Source: JBFGCM01 sp041581135 (GTDB lineage: Bacteria > Actinomycetota > Acidimicrobiia > Spongiisociales > UBA5794). From it: a stretch of DNA of 40,496 nucleotides. A program made the position numbers and the translations under genes. The stretch lies in assembly GCA_041581135.1 (NCBI GenBank), contig JBFGCM010000023.1, forward strand, positions 1 to 40,496, written 5' to 3'. A model generated the notes under the pieces. It was not told the origin of the DNA, did no database searches, and saw only the letters and a list, made by a program, of their open reading frames with translations. This document shows, one piece after another, positions 7,501 through 15,652 of this stretch (the stretch's first letter is position 1; each line of letters begins with the position of its first letter).

Positions 7501-9786
7501 CTACGGGGCGTTGATGAACGTGCCGACGCCAGGAACAAGCAGCTCCGGCGGGATCTCGTCCTGCGAGCAGGTGAAGGACCACTCCTCGCCTTCGTCGAGA
7601 CGCGAGTTCTCATTGACGTCGCCGTCGTTGAACCCGTCATCGTCCTCGTCCCAGCTCTCCAACGGGTCGCAGTAGGCCAGCAGCTCCAGCGAGGCCTCGG
7701 TGCGGTCCCCGGCTTCGGTCTCGAACTCGTACATGTAGCCGAGCGCGAGCCCGGTCTCGTCGTCGATGATCAGCCACGCGTAGATGAGGAACGGCTTCTC
7801 CTCCGGCGGTGGAGGCGGCTGGGTGGTCGTCGTCGGCGGCGGCTCCGTGGTGGGCGGCGCGCCGGGATCGTCATCACCGGTGCCCGGCTCGGTGCTCGGC
7901 GGCGGCGCATCATCGGCGGGGGGTGCGCCCGTGCCGGCCGTCGGCGGCGGAGTGGTGTCCGTTCCCGGTGTGGCCGGAGTGGGTGCGGCGTCGCCCGGCG
8001 TCGCCCCATTGCCGTCGGCAACGAGCGGCTCGTCGATCGTGTCGCCGGCGGAGGTGGCGCACAGGAACGTCCAGATCTCAGCCTGCGCTTCGATGTCGAA
8101 TTGCTGGGTGATGAGTCTCGCCCCGCAGTCGGTGTCGCCGCCGGTCGACGGGGACGGTGCAGGGGTGGGGGCGGCGATCGGTGCCGGCGCCGCGATGACA
8201 CCGACGGCTTCCGGTTCGGTGGCCGAGTCGTCGGCGGGCGGCGTAGCGCCGGCTTCACCGACGAACTGACCTGGGACCTCCGGAATTCTCTCGCCGGGGA
8301 ACGGGCCCAGGGTGCCTCGCTCGAGCGGTGCATTGGTGCCGAGGGAGACGTTGAGTACTTCCACCACGGTCGAGCCGAGCGCCAAGCCTTCGCCGCGTGT
8401 CGGCAGCACGTCGGTGGGAGGGGCGCTGAAGTCGACGGGTGAGGGAGTGGGCGCCGGCGCGGCGTTGACGGCATCGGAGTTCGAGCCGGGCCGGGAGCCG
8501 ATCGAGCCGACAGCCACCACGGTCTGGGCGACGTCGATGGGGGCGGGAGCGGCGACGAAGACACCGGCGTTCCGCTGGTTGGACCCATCGATCGCCTCGC
8601 CGCCCCACACGCCTTTGTCGTTGTTGCACGTCCGCCCGCCGTCTGCCGTGTCCGGCCGGCCCAGCACCTGGATGCTGCCGTGGTACACACCGCCGGCAAG
8701 GTGATCGGGTGCATGCACCATCAGGTCGAGCCGACCCGTTTCACCCGTGCACAATGTCTGATCTGCTGCGCTGTCGAACCACACCGCCTGGCCCGCGGTC
8801 ACGGTGTCGAGCGCTTGCAGCGCAGTCGAGCTCACTCCGAAGGCGGCCCCGAATTCGGTGATCGCGGCGCCCCCTGCCGGGCCACCGGTCTCGTTGACTG
8901 GTTCCATCGGGCTGAACGCCACGCCGAGGTTGAGACCGCCGCTGCCGCGGTTGTTGGCGGTGGGAGCCGCAGCGGTGGAGGCGCTCAGGTCTCCCTGGAG
9001 CACGCGGGTCTGGCCGGCGTCGATCTGTCCCCACCCGATCGTGTCGAAGTCGATGGCGAGGTGCTGGACACAGATGTTGTCGAAGTACGAGGTCAGCACG
9101 TCGATGCCGGGGGCCGAGGCGGCCTGGGCGTCGACTCGGTACTGACCGCACGGCTCCGTGGCGCTCAGGGTGACCACGCCTCGATAGAGCCCGCTTGCGC
9201 CTGCCGCGCACCGAGCGACGAGCGCCCGAGCGGCGGCGGCATCCATCTGGCCGCTGCCGATGGCGGCGGCGAACATGCTCCCGGCGTCGGCATCGTCGGC
9301 GGAGGTATCGATGCCGTGCTGCGAGCAAGAAGCCTTGCGGGCCTCGACGCGTTCCTTGAAGCTCCCATCCGGATAGAAGACGTCCCAGTAAGCGATGCCG
9401 ACCGTGTCGATGCCGGTCTCGTAGTTGATCGACGACCAGAGCTGGATGGCGCGCCGACCGGGATCGTCGTTCGGGTTGGCGGTGACCTGGATGGTGCGGT
9501 TGATCGATTCCTGCTGTTTCGGAACGTCGCCGGCACAGCCCACTCGACTCGGCATGGTGTCGGCGTTGTCGTCGTGGAGGCCGACTGCGTCGACGTACTG
9601 CATGCCCGACTGTCCCACCGGATCCATGTCGACGAGCTGCCAGGTGCACGCCACTCGTGCCGTGGCGTCGTCGTCGGAACGCACCAAGGAGTGGGCAGGA
9701 GGCGTCAGGGTCATGAGGGCCACGAGAAGCGCAAAAGCAGCGCCAAGCCTCACCACACTACGCAGAGCGTCGCTCCGAACCGTCAA
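7501..9786 (-). CDS. Large secreted protein of unknown function with Pro/Thr-rich linkers
   Basis: 761 residues from a TTG at 9786 with AAGGGA just upstream. Residues 1-33 form a signal peptide (Arg-rich start, hydrophobic AAFALLVALMTL, cleavage near PAHS). A Cys-containing globular region of about 400 residues follows, with several Cys pairs (for example CAGDVPK, CSQHG, ARCAAG, TEPCGQ, NICVQH). The next 250 residues are poor in order and rich in Pro, Ala and Thr (TPTPAPSPSTGG, TTTTQPPPPPEEK). The end is a compact acidic domain with DPLESWDEDDDGFNDGDVN, which resembles a calcium-binding Asp-rich loop. There is no LPxTG and no C-terminal membrane segment. I do not recognise the family. It precedes no downstream partner, but the next upstream gene also encodes an exported protein. 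Confidence 0.7.
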   Translation of the reverse strand: MTVRSDALRSVVRLGAAFALLVALMTLTPPAHSLVRSDDDATARVACTWQLVDMDPVGQSGMQYVDAVGLHDDNADTMPSRVGCAGDVPKQQESINRTIQVTANPNDDPGRRAIQLWSSINYETGIDTVGIAYWDVFYPDGSFKERVEARKASCSQHGIDTSADDADAGSMFAAAIGSGQMDAAAARALVARCAAGASGLYRGVVTLSATEPCGQYRVDAQAASAPGIDVLTSYFDNICVQHLAIDFDTIGWGQIDAGQTRVLQGDLSASTAAAPTANNRGSGGLNLGVAFSPMEPVNETGGPAGGAAITEFGAAFGVSSTALQALDTVTAGQAVWFDSAADQTLCTGETGRLDLMVHAPDHLAGGVYHGSIQVLGRPDTADGGRTCNNDKGVWGGEAIDGSNQRNAGVFVAAPAPIDVAQTVVAVGSIGSRPGSNSDAVNAAPAPTPSPVDFSAPPTDVLPTRGEGLALGSTVVEVLNVSLGTNAPLERGTLGPFPGERIPEVPGQFVGEAGATPPADDSATEPEAVGVIAAPAPIAAPTPAPSPSTGGDTDCGARLITQQFDIEAQAEIWTFLCATSAGDTIDEPLVADGNGATPGDAAPTPATPGTDTTPPPTAGTGAPPADDAPPPSTEPGTGDDDPGAPPTTEPPPTTTTQPPPPPEEKPFLIYAWLIIDDETGLALGYMYEFETEAGDRTEASLELLAYCDPLESWDEDDDGFNDGDVNENSRLDEGEEWSFTCSQDEIPPELLVPGVGTFINAP

Positions 9787-9891
9787 CTGTTCCCTTTCTG
9801 CCCCCGAAAACAGATCCGCCCGAAAACGACGAATGCCATTCCGGCCTCCAAATGAGACTGTACCAGGTTGTGTCTCAGGGTGTAAGTCGGG

Positions 9892-11127
9892 TTATCGGCG
9901 TTCTAGGTATCGGCTGTAGCGAATCAACACCACGAGTAGCAACGCCAGGAGCACCAACCCACCCACGCCGATGATCCACGTGGAGGGGCGCGACCAGATG
10001 CTGTCCTCGGCTCCGACCTCGAACGTCAGGCTGCGCACCTCGCTCTGCACCCCGTCGAAGTCGGCCCGACCGCTGAGGGTGTAGATCCCCTCGCGTTCGA
10101 CATCCATGAACAGCTGAATGACCACGCTCTCATCGGGGAGAATGCGTCGATCCAGGCTGCCGACGGGTTGCACCACCAGGCCTTCGAGGCGGAGATCGCC
10201 GATGAAGCGCACTTTGGTCTCCACCTGGCCGTCGTTGACCACGGTCGCATTCACCACGGCGATACCGCCGGGCCCGGGGAGATTGTCGAGCTCCAGCGTC
10301 TGCAGCTCGCCACTGCGGCTCAGCGATCCGCTGGGCAGCAGGGTGAAATCGGCGATGCGCGGTTCCAGCCGCAGATCCGACAAGCTCGCCTCGACCCGCG
10401 CCGTGTAGTCGCCTTCGGGTTGGCCGGAGGTGGGCCATTCGGCCACGAACGTACCGCTCTCGCCGGTTGCCAGTGCCAGCGTCTCCACCTCGACGATTCC
10501 GACGGACTCGGAGTCGAAGAACACCTCCATGCTCACGTCCGGTTGGATGGTGACGTTGGACTCGTTGGTGATCGTCACGGTGCCGATCAAAGGCAGACCG
10601 GCTTCGACTTCGCTGAGGAAGAACTCGTCGATCCTGCCGGCGAGGTTCTGAGTCCCGGTGACGGAGGCGTTCACGGGGACGACGACGCCGACGCCCACCT
10701 CGGCGCCGTCCTGCGTGTTGTCGGGAGTCGGATTCGACACCACGCGCAGCTCCCCGGAAACGCTTCCGTTGGAGACCTCGTCGGGCACCACCATCGTGAT
10801 GTTCACCGATGCCCGCTCCCCCGGCGCCATCTCCAGCGCTTCCAAGACACGGCCGTCGGTGGGGCGGCTCGCCGTGAGCCAGGGTCCCACGGCTCCGGTC
10901 GAGCCGAACGTCAGGATGCGTGGCTCATCCGAGTCGTTGATCACCCCGAGGCTGCGGGTGAGTCGGGCACCGCGGAGCACTTCCCCGAATTCGAGCGTTT
11001 GCGGGAAGACCCCTACCCCGACGGCGAGCGCCGGAACCGGCAGCAGGATGATCAGCAGCAGCAGGCACACGACCAGGCCACGCCGGCGGCGGCGCATGGT
11101 GGCGATCGAGGACGTGCGGTTGCTCAC
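9892..11127 (-). CDS. Membrane-anchored surface protein with Ig-like repeats (WxL-interacting/DUF916-like)
   Basis: About 411 residues from a GTG at 11127 (AGAGAG upstream). The ATG at 11097 is an alternative that starts at MRRRRRGL. Structure: signal peptide (LVVCLLLLIILLPVPALA), then beta-sandwich repeats rich in Val, Thr and Ser (SLGVINDSDEPRILTF; SVNITMVVPDEVSNG; VTITNESNVTIQPDVS; VNATVVNDGQ), one transmembrane helix (WIIGVGGLVLLALLLVVLI) and a short basic tail YSRYLERR. This topology matches peptidoglycan- or WxL-associated surface proteins and COG1470-type sequences. It lies 105 bases upstream of the large secreted protein in the same direction, so the two may form one envelope structure. 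The repeat family is inferred from pattern only. Confidence 0.7.
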   Translation of the reverse strand: MSNRTSSIATMRRRRRGLVVCLLLLIILLPVPALAVGVGVFPQTLEFGEVLRGARLTRSLGVINDSDEPRILTFGSTGAVGPWLTASRPTDGRVLEALEMAPGERASVNITMVVPDEVSNGSVSGELRVVSNPTPDNTQDGAEVGVGVVVPVNASVTGTQNLAGRIDEFFLSEVEAGLPLIGTVTITNESNVTIQPDVSMEVFFDSESVGIVEVETLALATGESGTFVAEWPTSGQPEGDYTARVEASLSDLRLEPRIADFTLLPSGSLSRSGELQTLELDNLPGPGGIAVVNATVVNDGQVETKVRFIGDLRLEGLVVQPVGSLDRRILPDESVVIQLFMDVEREGIYTLSGRADFDGVQSEVRSLTFEVGAEDSIWSRPSTWIIGVGGLVLLALLLVVLIRYSRYLERR

Positions 11128-11245
11128 TCTGGTCTCTCTGGCGTGGCCCGGGCCATCGTACATTTGCGCCGTAGCCCAGCCGTAGTTCGGCCCCCGCCCA
11201 CATCCCGTAGACTCGACGCGACCCAAGGCGCGACGGAGGACAGTG

Positions 11246-12109
11246 GTGGATCTCGATCGGTTCCTCTCCCACCCGGGTGTGGTGATGATCATCGGTGCGG
11301 CCGACACCGGGAAGACCACCTTCGCCCGTCGGTTGTTGGCCCAGGTCGTCGAGATGGGGAAGTCCGCGGCGTACGTGGATTCCGATCTCTCGCAGACCAC
11401 CGTGGGACCTCCGGCTTGTGTCGGCCTGCACTGGGTGCGCCGACCCGAAGACCTCGACTCGCTCGCCGCCGCCGATGAGTTGCGATTCGTCGGGTCCACC
11501 ACTCCCGACGGCGTGGTACTGCCACATGTCGTCTCGACGGCGGCACTCGTCGAAGTCGGCCGCCGCCAGAGCGATTACGTGATCCTGGACACCACGAGCG
11601 TGGTCTCGGGCGTGGTCGGTCAGACGCTCAAGTACCACACCATGGAGCTGTGCGACCCCGTGCGCGTGGTGGCCTTCCAACATGGCTCCGAGATGGAACC
11701 CATCGTCGGCATGCTTCGCCGGTTTCTCTCGGCGAAGGTCGAACTGCTCGCCGCCGACCCCGAGATCATTCCCATGTCACCGTCCGACCGGAGCGCGGCG
11801 CGTGCCGCGGCGTTCGCCAAGGAGTTGCGGCAACCACTCGGCCAGTGGCGGGTGGCGCCGACGGTGTTTGCGCCCACCTTGCCTGCAGGGTTCGAGCTCG
11901 ACCGACTCCATGGCATGCTGGTGGGCGTGCAGGACGCCGCCGGACTCTGCCTCGGGTTGGGGGTACTGCGCTACGAAGGCGGAGTGCTGCGCGTGGCCAC
12001 GCACCACGGCGACGATATGCGGGGGCTGCGGCTGGGATCCTTGCGCATCGACCTCGAGACGTACGACACCACTCCGGTGCGCCTACGGCAGCTGATCTTC
12101 GGCGTCTGA
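11246..12109 (+). CDS. Clp1/Grc3-like polynucleotide 5'-hydroxyl kinase
   Basis: 287 residues. GGAGGA at 11235-11240 sits five bases before the GTG at 11246, so that start is preferred over the adjacent GTG at 11243. Near the N-terminus is a Walker A loop, GAADTGKTTFARRLL, then AAYVDSDLSQTTVGPPACVGL, matching the Walker-B/'D-x-D-x-G-Q-x-x-x-G-P-P' signature of eukaryotic Grc3/NOL9 and Clp1 and of archaeal PNK, which transfer phosphate from ATP to a 5'-OH RNA end. The C-terminal 100 residues (LCLGLGVLRYEGG, VATHHGDDMRGLRLGSLRID) look like the small beta domain that follows the kinase in archaeal PNKs. It stands alone, overlapping the convergent VOC gene by 27 bases. The RNA role in bacteria is an inference. 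Confidence 0.7.
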   Translation: MDLDRFLSHPGVVMIIGAADTGKTTFARRLLAQVVEMGKSAAYVDSDLSQTTVGPPACVGLHWVRRPEDLDSLAAADELRFVGSTTPDGVVLPHVVSTAALVEVGRRQSDYVILDTTSVVSGVVGQTLKYHTMELCDPVRVVAFQHGSEMEPIVGMLRRFLSAKVELLAADPEIIPMSPSDRSAARAAAFAKELRQPLGQWRVAPTVFAPTLPAGFELDRLHGMLVGVQDAAGLCLGLGVLRYEGGVLRVATHHGDDMRGLRLGSLRIDLETYDTTPVRLRQLIFGV

Positions 12110-12667
12110 CGGCGCCGCTCCTTCCGGGGACATCAGCGCCAGCCCTGCCTCGAAGCCCCGTACCGTCATGATCCGCCGCCCGGGCTGGATGGCGTCATGT
12201 GGGTCCCCGACGTCGTTGCCGAGGGCGCGCAACCGTAGCGCGGCTGTCTCCAGCGGCTCGGCGGTGACCAGTGCGATCCCGTACAGCGAGGGGTTCCGCA
12301 CCGGCGACTCGATCACCTCGAGGATCGTCCCCACCCGGTAGAACGCCATGGGACGGCCTCGCACCCGGGTCCGAAGTCGCGGGGAGGCGTTCGCGTCCGC
12401 CATCACCTCGATGGCGGCATCGAGGTCGGGCACCATCAGGACCACGTGATCGACCCGTGGTTCGTCGACGGGAGGAGCGTCTCGGTGGGGGAGCAGCTCG
12501 ATCGGCGCGTCGAATGTCGGCGCCGCCGGCTCCCACCGCCATCCGGGAGTCCCTTGCGACAGCGTGATGTCACCGAGACGGACAGGTGAAGGAAGGTCGA
12601 GATGCTCCCACGCGATGGGTAGGCGAATACCGGTGAGGCGGAGCGTCTTGGCGTCGCTTGCGGTCAT
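12083..12667 (-). CDS. VOC (glyoxalase-like) family protein
   Basis: About 194 residues from the ATG at 12667; an upstream ATG at 12697 is possible. The core VDHVVLMVPDLDAAIEVMAD, RGRPMAFYRVGTILEVIESP and YGIALVTAEPLETAALRLRALG is a beta-alpha-beta-beta-beta vicinal-oxygen-chelate module. The expected metal-binding triad is only partly visible (H in DHVV, E in LEVIE). The second half, GNDVGDPHDAIQPGRRIMTV then FEAGLALMSPE, forms another module. Function cannot be stated beyond the fold. The 3' end overlaps the kinase gene convergently by 27 bases, so neither has room for a terminator. Upstream lies the DnaA-box-like segment. Confidence 0.65.
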   Translation of the reverse strand: MTASDAKTLRLTGIRLPIAWEHLDLPSPVRLGDITLSQGTPGWRWEPAAPTFDAPIELLPHRDAPPVDEPRVDHVVLMVPDLDAAIEVMADANASPRLRTRVRGRPMAFYRVGTILEVIESPVRNPSLYGIALVTAEPLETAALRLRALGNDVGDPHDAIQPGRRIMTVRGFEAGLALMSPEGAAPSDAEDQLP

Positions 12668-12689
12668 GTGCCACCGCCGAGACGCGCCA

Positions 12690-12765
12690 AGGCCCAAGGA
12701 ACTTTGACAACGTGTCCCCGCACTTCCCCGAACGAGGTTCTAGCTGTGTACAGCACCTTGGGCCT
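12690..12765. repeat. 10-bp perfect inverted repeat with long spacer
   Basis: AGGCCCAAGG (12690-12699) and its exact reverse complement CCTTGGGCCT (12756-12765) are separated by 56 bases in the gene-free segment upstream of the VOC gene. The spacer is too long for an intrinsic terminator. It may be a protein-binding pair or the base of a larger folded structure. It flanks the possible promoter of the VOC gene. Confidence 0.4.
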
Positions 12766-12897
12766 CAGCGATGGCGACAGTACGTACGCACCCCGCACGA
12801 TGCAACCACCCTGCTCGAGCCTTTTCTTCGCGTTCTGCGGTGCGCAGAAACGGCTATTTGGGGGCATTCGCGCTCAGTTTCGGGCCCGTGCGAGGCC

Positions 12898-12953
12898 TTA
12901 TCCACTTATCCACCGCTATCCACAGGCGGTTGTGCACAAGCCCTTGTCGACAA
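12898..12953 (+). promoter_or_regulatory. Cluster of five DnaA-box-like 9-mers (candidate oriC or DnaA-titration site)
   Basis: Inside a 315-base gene-free stretch (12668-12982), five 9-mers of the same orientation each differ by one base from the DnaA box TTATCCACA or its actinobacterial form TTGTCCACA: TTATCCACT (12898-12906), TTATCCACC (12906-12914), CTATCCACA (12916-12924), TTGTGCACA (12930-12938) and TTGTCGACA (12944-12952). The last two sit inside perfect 10-bp palindromes, TTGTGCACAA and TTGTCGACAA, spaced 14 bases apart. The next 30 bases include a T-rich run (GATTTTTCG). There is no dnaA, dnaN, parAB or rpmH nearby, so this may be an origin away from dnaA, or a site that stores DnaA. 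The remaining sequence of the gap shows no gene. Confidence 0.5.
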
Positions 12954-12982
12954 CTTTCTCAAGCCGATTTTTCGCGAGGGCA

Positions 12983-13408
12983 TCAGGCGAATCCGGCCCT
13001 GATGAGCGGCCGGAACGACAGGTCGACGAGCGCGTACACCGCTCCCACCGCCTCGTCCAAGGTCTCCGGAGTCACCTCGGTGACCGGCATTCGCCCCACG
13101 ACGTAGAGATCGCCCCGGCGATCGATGGCGATGTGTGCCCGGAACGAACGCCAGTTGCGGGCCAGGCATTGGCGGTACACCTCTTCCCGGTTCTTGGGCG
13201 GCGCCGGGAGCAAATACGCCTCGTAGCCGAGGGTGAGGTCGCCGGTGTCGAACCAGACGGTGGTGAAGTCCCGAGTCTGTTGGGCCATGCGGATGCCCCA
13301 ACGCCCTTCGTAGTCGCCCGCCCAAACCACGTCCGATGTCTCGTCCTCGACCCAGGCGCTCGTGGTCGATTCGAGGGTCCGCCGGCACTCCACTTCAGGC
13401 GGGCTCAT
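12983..13408 (-). CDS. YbjN-domain protein following mshA
   Basis: 141 residues from the ATG at 13408, which overlaps the 3' end of mshA by 14 bases. The reading frame extends to 13570, but only as a shadow of mshA. The sequence (WVEDETSDVVWAGDYEGRWG, TRDFTTVWFDTGDLTLGYEA, then REEVYRQCLARNW, IAIDRRGDLYVVGRMPV, TLDEAVGAVYALVD) has the alternating strand-helix pattern of YbjN/type III secretion chaperone-like proteins. In Mycobacterium tuberculosis the gene after mshA (Rv0486) is also a YbjN-like hypothetical, so this is a conserved pairing. The role is unknown; a chaperone-like protein fold is inferred. It is the last gene of the GNAT-mshA-ybjN operon. Confidence 0.75.
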   Translation of the reverse strand: MSPPEVECRRTLESTTSAWVEDETSDVVWAGDYEGRWGIRMAQQTRDFTTVWFDTGDLTLGYEAYLLPAPPKNREEVYRQCLARNWRSFRAHIAIDRRGDLYVVGRMPVTEVTPETLDEAVGAVYALVDLSFRPLIRAGFA

Positions 13409-14615
13409 CGGCGGTGATGCCGGTATACAGCTCGAGGAGTCTGTCCGCGGTTGCCGGCCACGAGAAGCGCTCGGCGAATTCGATGGCGCCTCGAGACAAC
13501 GACGCTGCAAGGGAAGGATCATCGAGGATCCGCCCGATGGCCCGGGCGTAGTCTGCCGGGTCCCATCCATCCACCAAGAACCCCGACTCCCCGTCGGCCA
13601 CGATGTGGGCCAAGCCGCCCACCTTGGCGGCGACCACGGGCACGCCGCAGGCCTGGGCCTCGGCAGCGACGAGACCGAACGACTCGCTGCGCGACGGCAT
13701 CACGAGCACATTGGACGCCCGATAGAACTCGGCGAGCTGTTCGTGCTGCTGCGGCGGCACGAAGTGCACGCGGTCCTGCAGATCGAGGTCGCCGGCCAAC
13801 GCCTGCAATCGTTGGTGCTCCGCTTTTCCAGCCGGCCCGCTGGGGCCGCCAACTGCCACGAGGTGGACATCAGGTCCCAGCATCGACATGGCACTGACGG
13901 CCACATCCAAGCCCTTCAAGGGCTGAATCCTGCCGACGAAGAGCACGATCGGCTCGTCGCCCAGCCCGAGCCAGCTCCGAGCCGCCCCACGATCGGCCGG
14001 ATGAAAGATGGTGTGGTCGATGCCGGGAGGCGACGTGCACAGCCGCTCCGGGCTGGCGTCATAGTGGTCCATCAGGTCCTGAGCCTCGTAGGGCGTGGAC
14101 GCGATGACGCAGTCGGACTGGGCGATCACCTCGTCTTCGGTGAGGAGGCGGGTGGCGCTGGACGCCGGCTCGTCGCTGCGGCGAGTCGCATCCTTGATGC
14201 GGCCGAGCGTGTGAAACGAGTTGGCCAGCGGGATGCCGAGTGCCTCCTTGACGATCACGCCCGCCCACCCGGACAGCCAGTAGTGACTGTGCACCACGTC
14301 GTAGTCATTGCCCCTGGCGTACGCCTCCTTGATCACGCCCTCGGCGAACTCGGCGACATGGTCCGACAGCTCGCCGGCCGGCAGCGGTTCGACCGGTCCG
14401 GCGGTCACATGGAGGACCGCGTAGTTGGCCGCGACCTCCACTCGGTCGGGTTCGTCGGGAGAGGTTCGCCTCGTGTAGACGTCCACGTGGATGCCGCGTC
14501 GGGCCATGGTGCGGGCCAGCTCGTGGATGTACACGTTCATGCCGCCGGAGTCACCGGCGCCGGGCTGTGCCAGCGGCGACGTGTGGAGCGACAGGTACGC
14601 CACTGTGGTGATCAC
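13395..14615 (-). CDS. mshA: D-inositol-3-phosphate glycosyltransferase MshA
   Basis: 406-residue GT4-family enzyme, first step of mycothiol synthesis: UDP-GlcNAc plus inositol-3-phosphate gives GlcNAc-Ins-P in the cytoplasm. Diagnostic features are the N-terminal loop AQPGAGDSGGMNVYI, HSHYWLSGWAG, NSFHTLGRIKD, the sugar-nucleotide-binding region GRIQPLKG (Arg and Lys for the diphosphate), and the E-x7-E motif ESFGLVAAEAQACGVPVVA. The GTG start at 14615 forms GTGA with the stop of the upstream acetyltransferase-like gene, and its own end overlaps the YbjN gene by 14 bases, so all three should be cotranslated. MshB, MshC and MshD are not in the window. Presence of mshA strongly supports an actinobacterial source. 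Confidence 0.92.
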   Translation of the reverse strand: MITTVAYLSLHTSPLAQPGAGDSGGMNVYIHELARTMARRGIHVDVYTRRTSPDEPDRVEVAANYAVLHVTAGPVEPLPAGELSDHVAEFAEGVIKEAYARGNDYDVVHSHYWLSGWAGVIVKEALGIPLANSFHTLGRIKDATRRSDEPASSATRLLTEDEVIAQSDCVIASTPYEAQDLMDHYDASPERLCTSPPGIDHTIFHPADRGAARSWLGLGDEPIVLFVGRIQPLKGLDVAVSAMSMLGPDVHLVAVGGPSGPAGKAEHQRLQALAGDLDLQDRVHFVPPQQHEQLAEFYRASNVLVMPSRSESFGLVAAEAQACGVPVVAAKVGGLAHIVADGESGFLVDGWDPADYARAIGRILDDPSLAASLSRGAIEFAERFSWPATADRLLELYTGITADEPA

Positions 14616-15523
14616 GTCGCGCCTTCGATGACGTACAGGGCGCGAGGCTCGGCGCCGTGCCGGAACTTGTAGTCCTCATCGCCCTTCAAGAAGTCGAAGG
14701 TGGCCCGTCCCGATGCGATGGCCTCCTCGATGAGATGCGACAGCAGCACGATGCCGGGGGAGGCGTCCCGGTACTCGGGTTCATACGCCGAGTTGTACAG
14801 GTAGTAGGCGTCCGGATCTTCGAAGCCGAACGCGGCTCCGGCCGGTTCGCCCGTTTCCGCTCGCAGGATGTGGAGGACGGCCCCCGCTCGCTCCAGGAGG
14901 AGACGGAAGAAGGTCTCCATCCGCTGGGTCATGAACTCGCCCTTCTCGCCATCGGAGCTGCGGTGCATGCCGATGAAGGCGTCGAGGTCGGTCTGTGAGG
15001 TGGATCTCTCGAGGGTCGGGTCACCCAGGGCCGCGGCAAAACGGCGCCGCTTGCGCCGGATCTCGTGTCGTTCCTTCTTGCCCAGCGACATCAAGTACTC
15101 GTCGAACGACTCGGGGAGGGTCAGCACGGCCGTCACCGTATGCGGCGTGAGGTCCACGGGGAGCCCGGCCTGGTGGACCCCCTTGAGGATCGGCTCGGCG
15201 GCTTCGGCCGGAAGGCTGTCGAAACGGAAGCTGGTACCTGGTTCGAGGTCTGACAGGTAATCGCCAACCAGATCGGCGACCCCGACTCCGAGGGGGCTGT
15301 GGTAATCGAACAGGTCCGGGTCTCCGATGAAACGTACCCCGGCAGGGCCGCGCAGCAACGGCAGCAGCCCGGCAGAGTTCTCGACCAGTTCCACCCGGTC
15401 GGCGTCAGCTCCCATCAGGTGCCACCACACCGATTTGAGCGTCTTCTGGGGGAACGGACCTGTACTCGGTGCTACGGCAGGCAGGTCGAACGCAGGGGTC
15501 GACCAGTCGTCGTGGATCCTCAT
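14612..15523 (-). CDS. GNAT-fold (BioF2/CelD-like) acyltransferase
   Basis: 303 residues from the ATG at 15523, which has AGGAG five bases upstream. The frame continues up to 15577 without such a site. The central LGKKERHEIRRKRRRFAAAL and the C-terminal AAFGFEDPDAYYLYNSAYEP plus SPGIVLLSHLIEEAIASG and FDFLKGDEDYKFRHG are the hallmark of the Acetyltransf_6 / FemAB-like group, which transfers acyl or aminoacyl groups to sugars, peptides or lipids. The gene starts the overlapping operon with mshA. It is not an obvious MshD (mycothiol synthase), which has two standard GNAT domains, so its link to mycothiol is only by position. Confidence 0.75.
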   Translation of the reverse strand: MRIHDDWSTPAFDLPAVAPSTGPFPQKTLKSVWWHLMGADADRVELVENSAGLLPLLRGPAGVRFIGDPDLFDYHSPLGVGVADLVGDYLSDLEPGTSFRFDSLPAEAAEPILKGVHQAGLPVDLTPHTVTAVLTLPESFDEYLMSLGKKERHEIRRKRRRFAAALGDPTLERSTSQTDLDAFIGMHRSSDGEKGEFMTQRMETFFRLLLERAGAVLHILRAETGEPAGAAFGFEDPDAYYLYNSAYEPEYRDASPGIVLLSHLIEEAIASGRATFDFLKGDEDYKFRHGAEPRALYVIEGAT

Positions 15524-15652
15524 GAAGCTCCTGGGAGTACGGCCCGGACAGGGTAACGCGATGCGCGGTGGCAGCATTCCAGGGTCGCGACAGTCGCAGC
15601 AGCGGGCAGGCGCGACGCTCGCACCGGCCCGGCGCTTGCGGAGGTGTCTCGG

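Noticed and set aside
14612..15523. MshD mycothiol synthase as partner of MshA
   Set aside because: The protein has BioF2/CelD-type motifs (YYLYNSAYEP, FDFLKGDEDYKF) and only one such fold, not the tandem GNAT domains of MshD.
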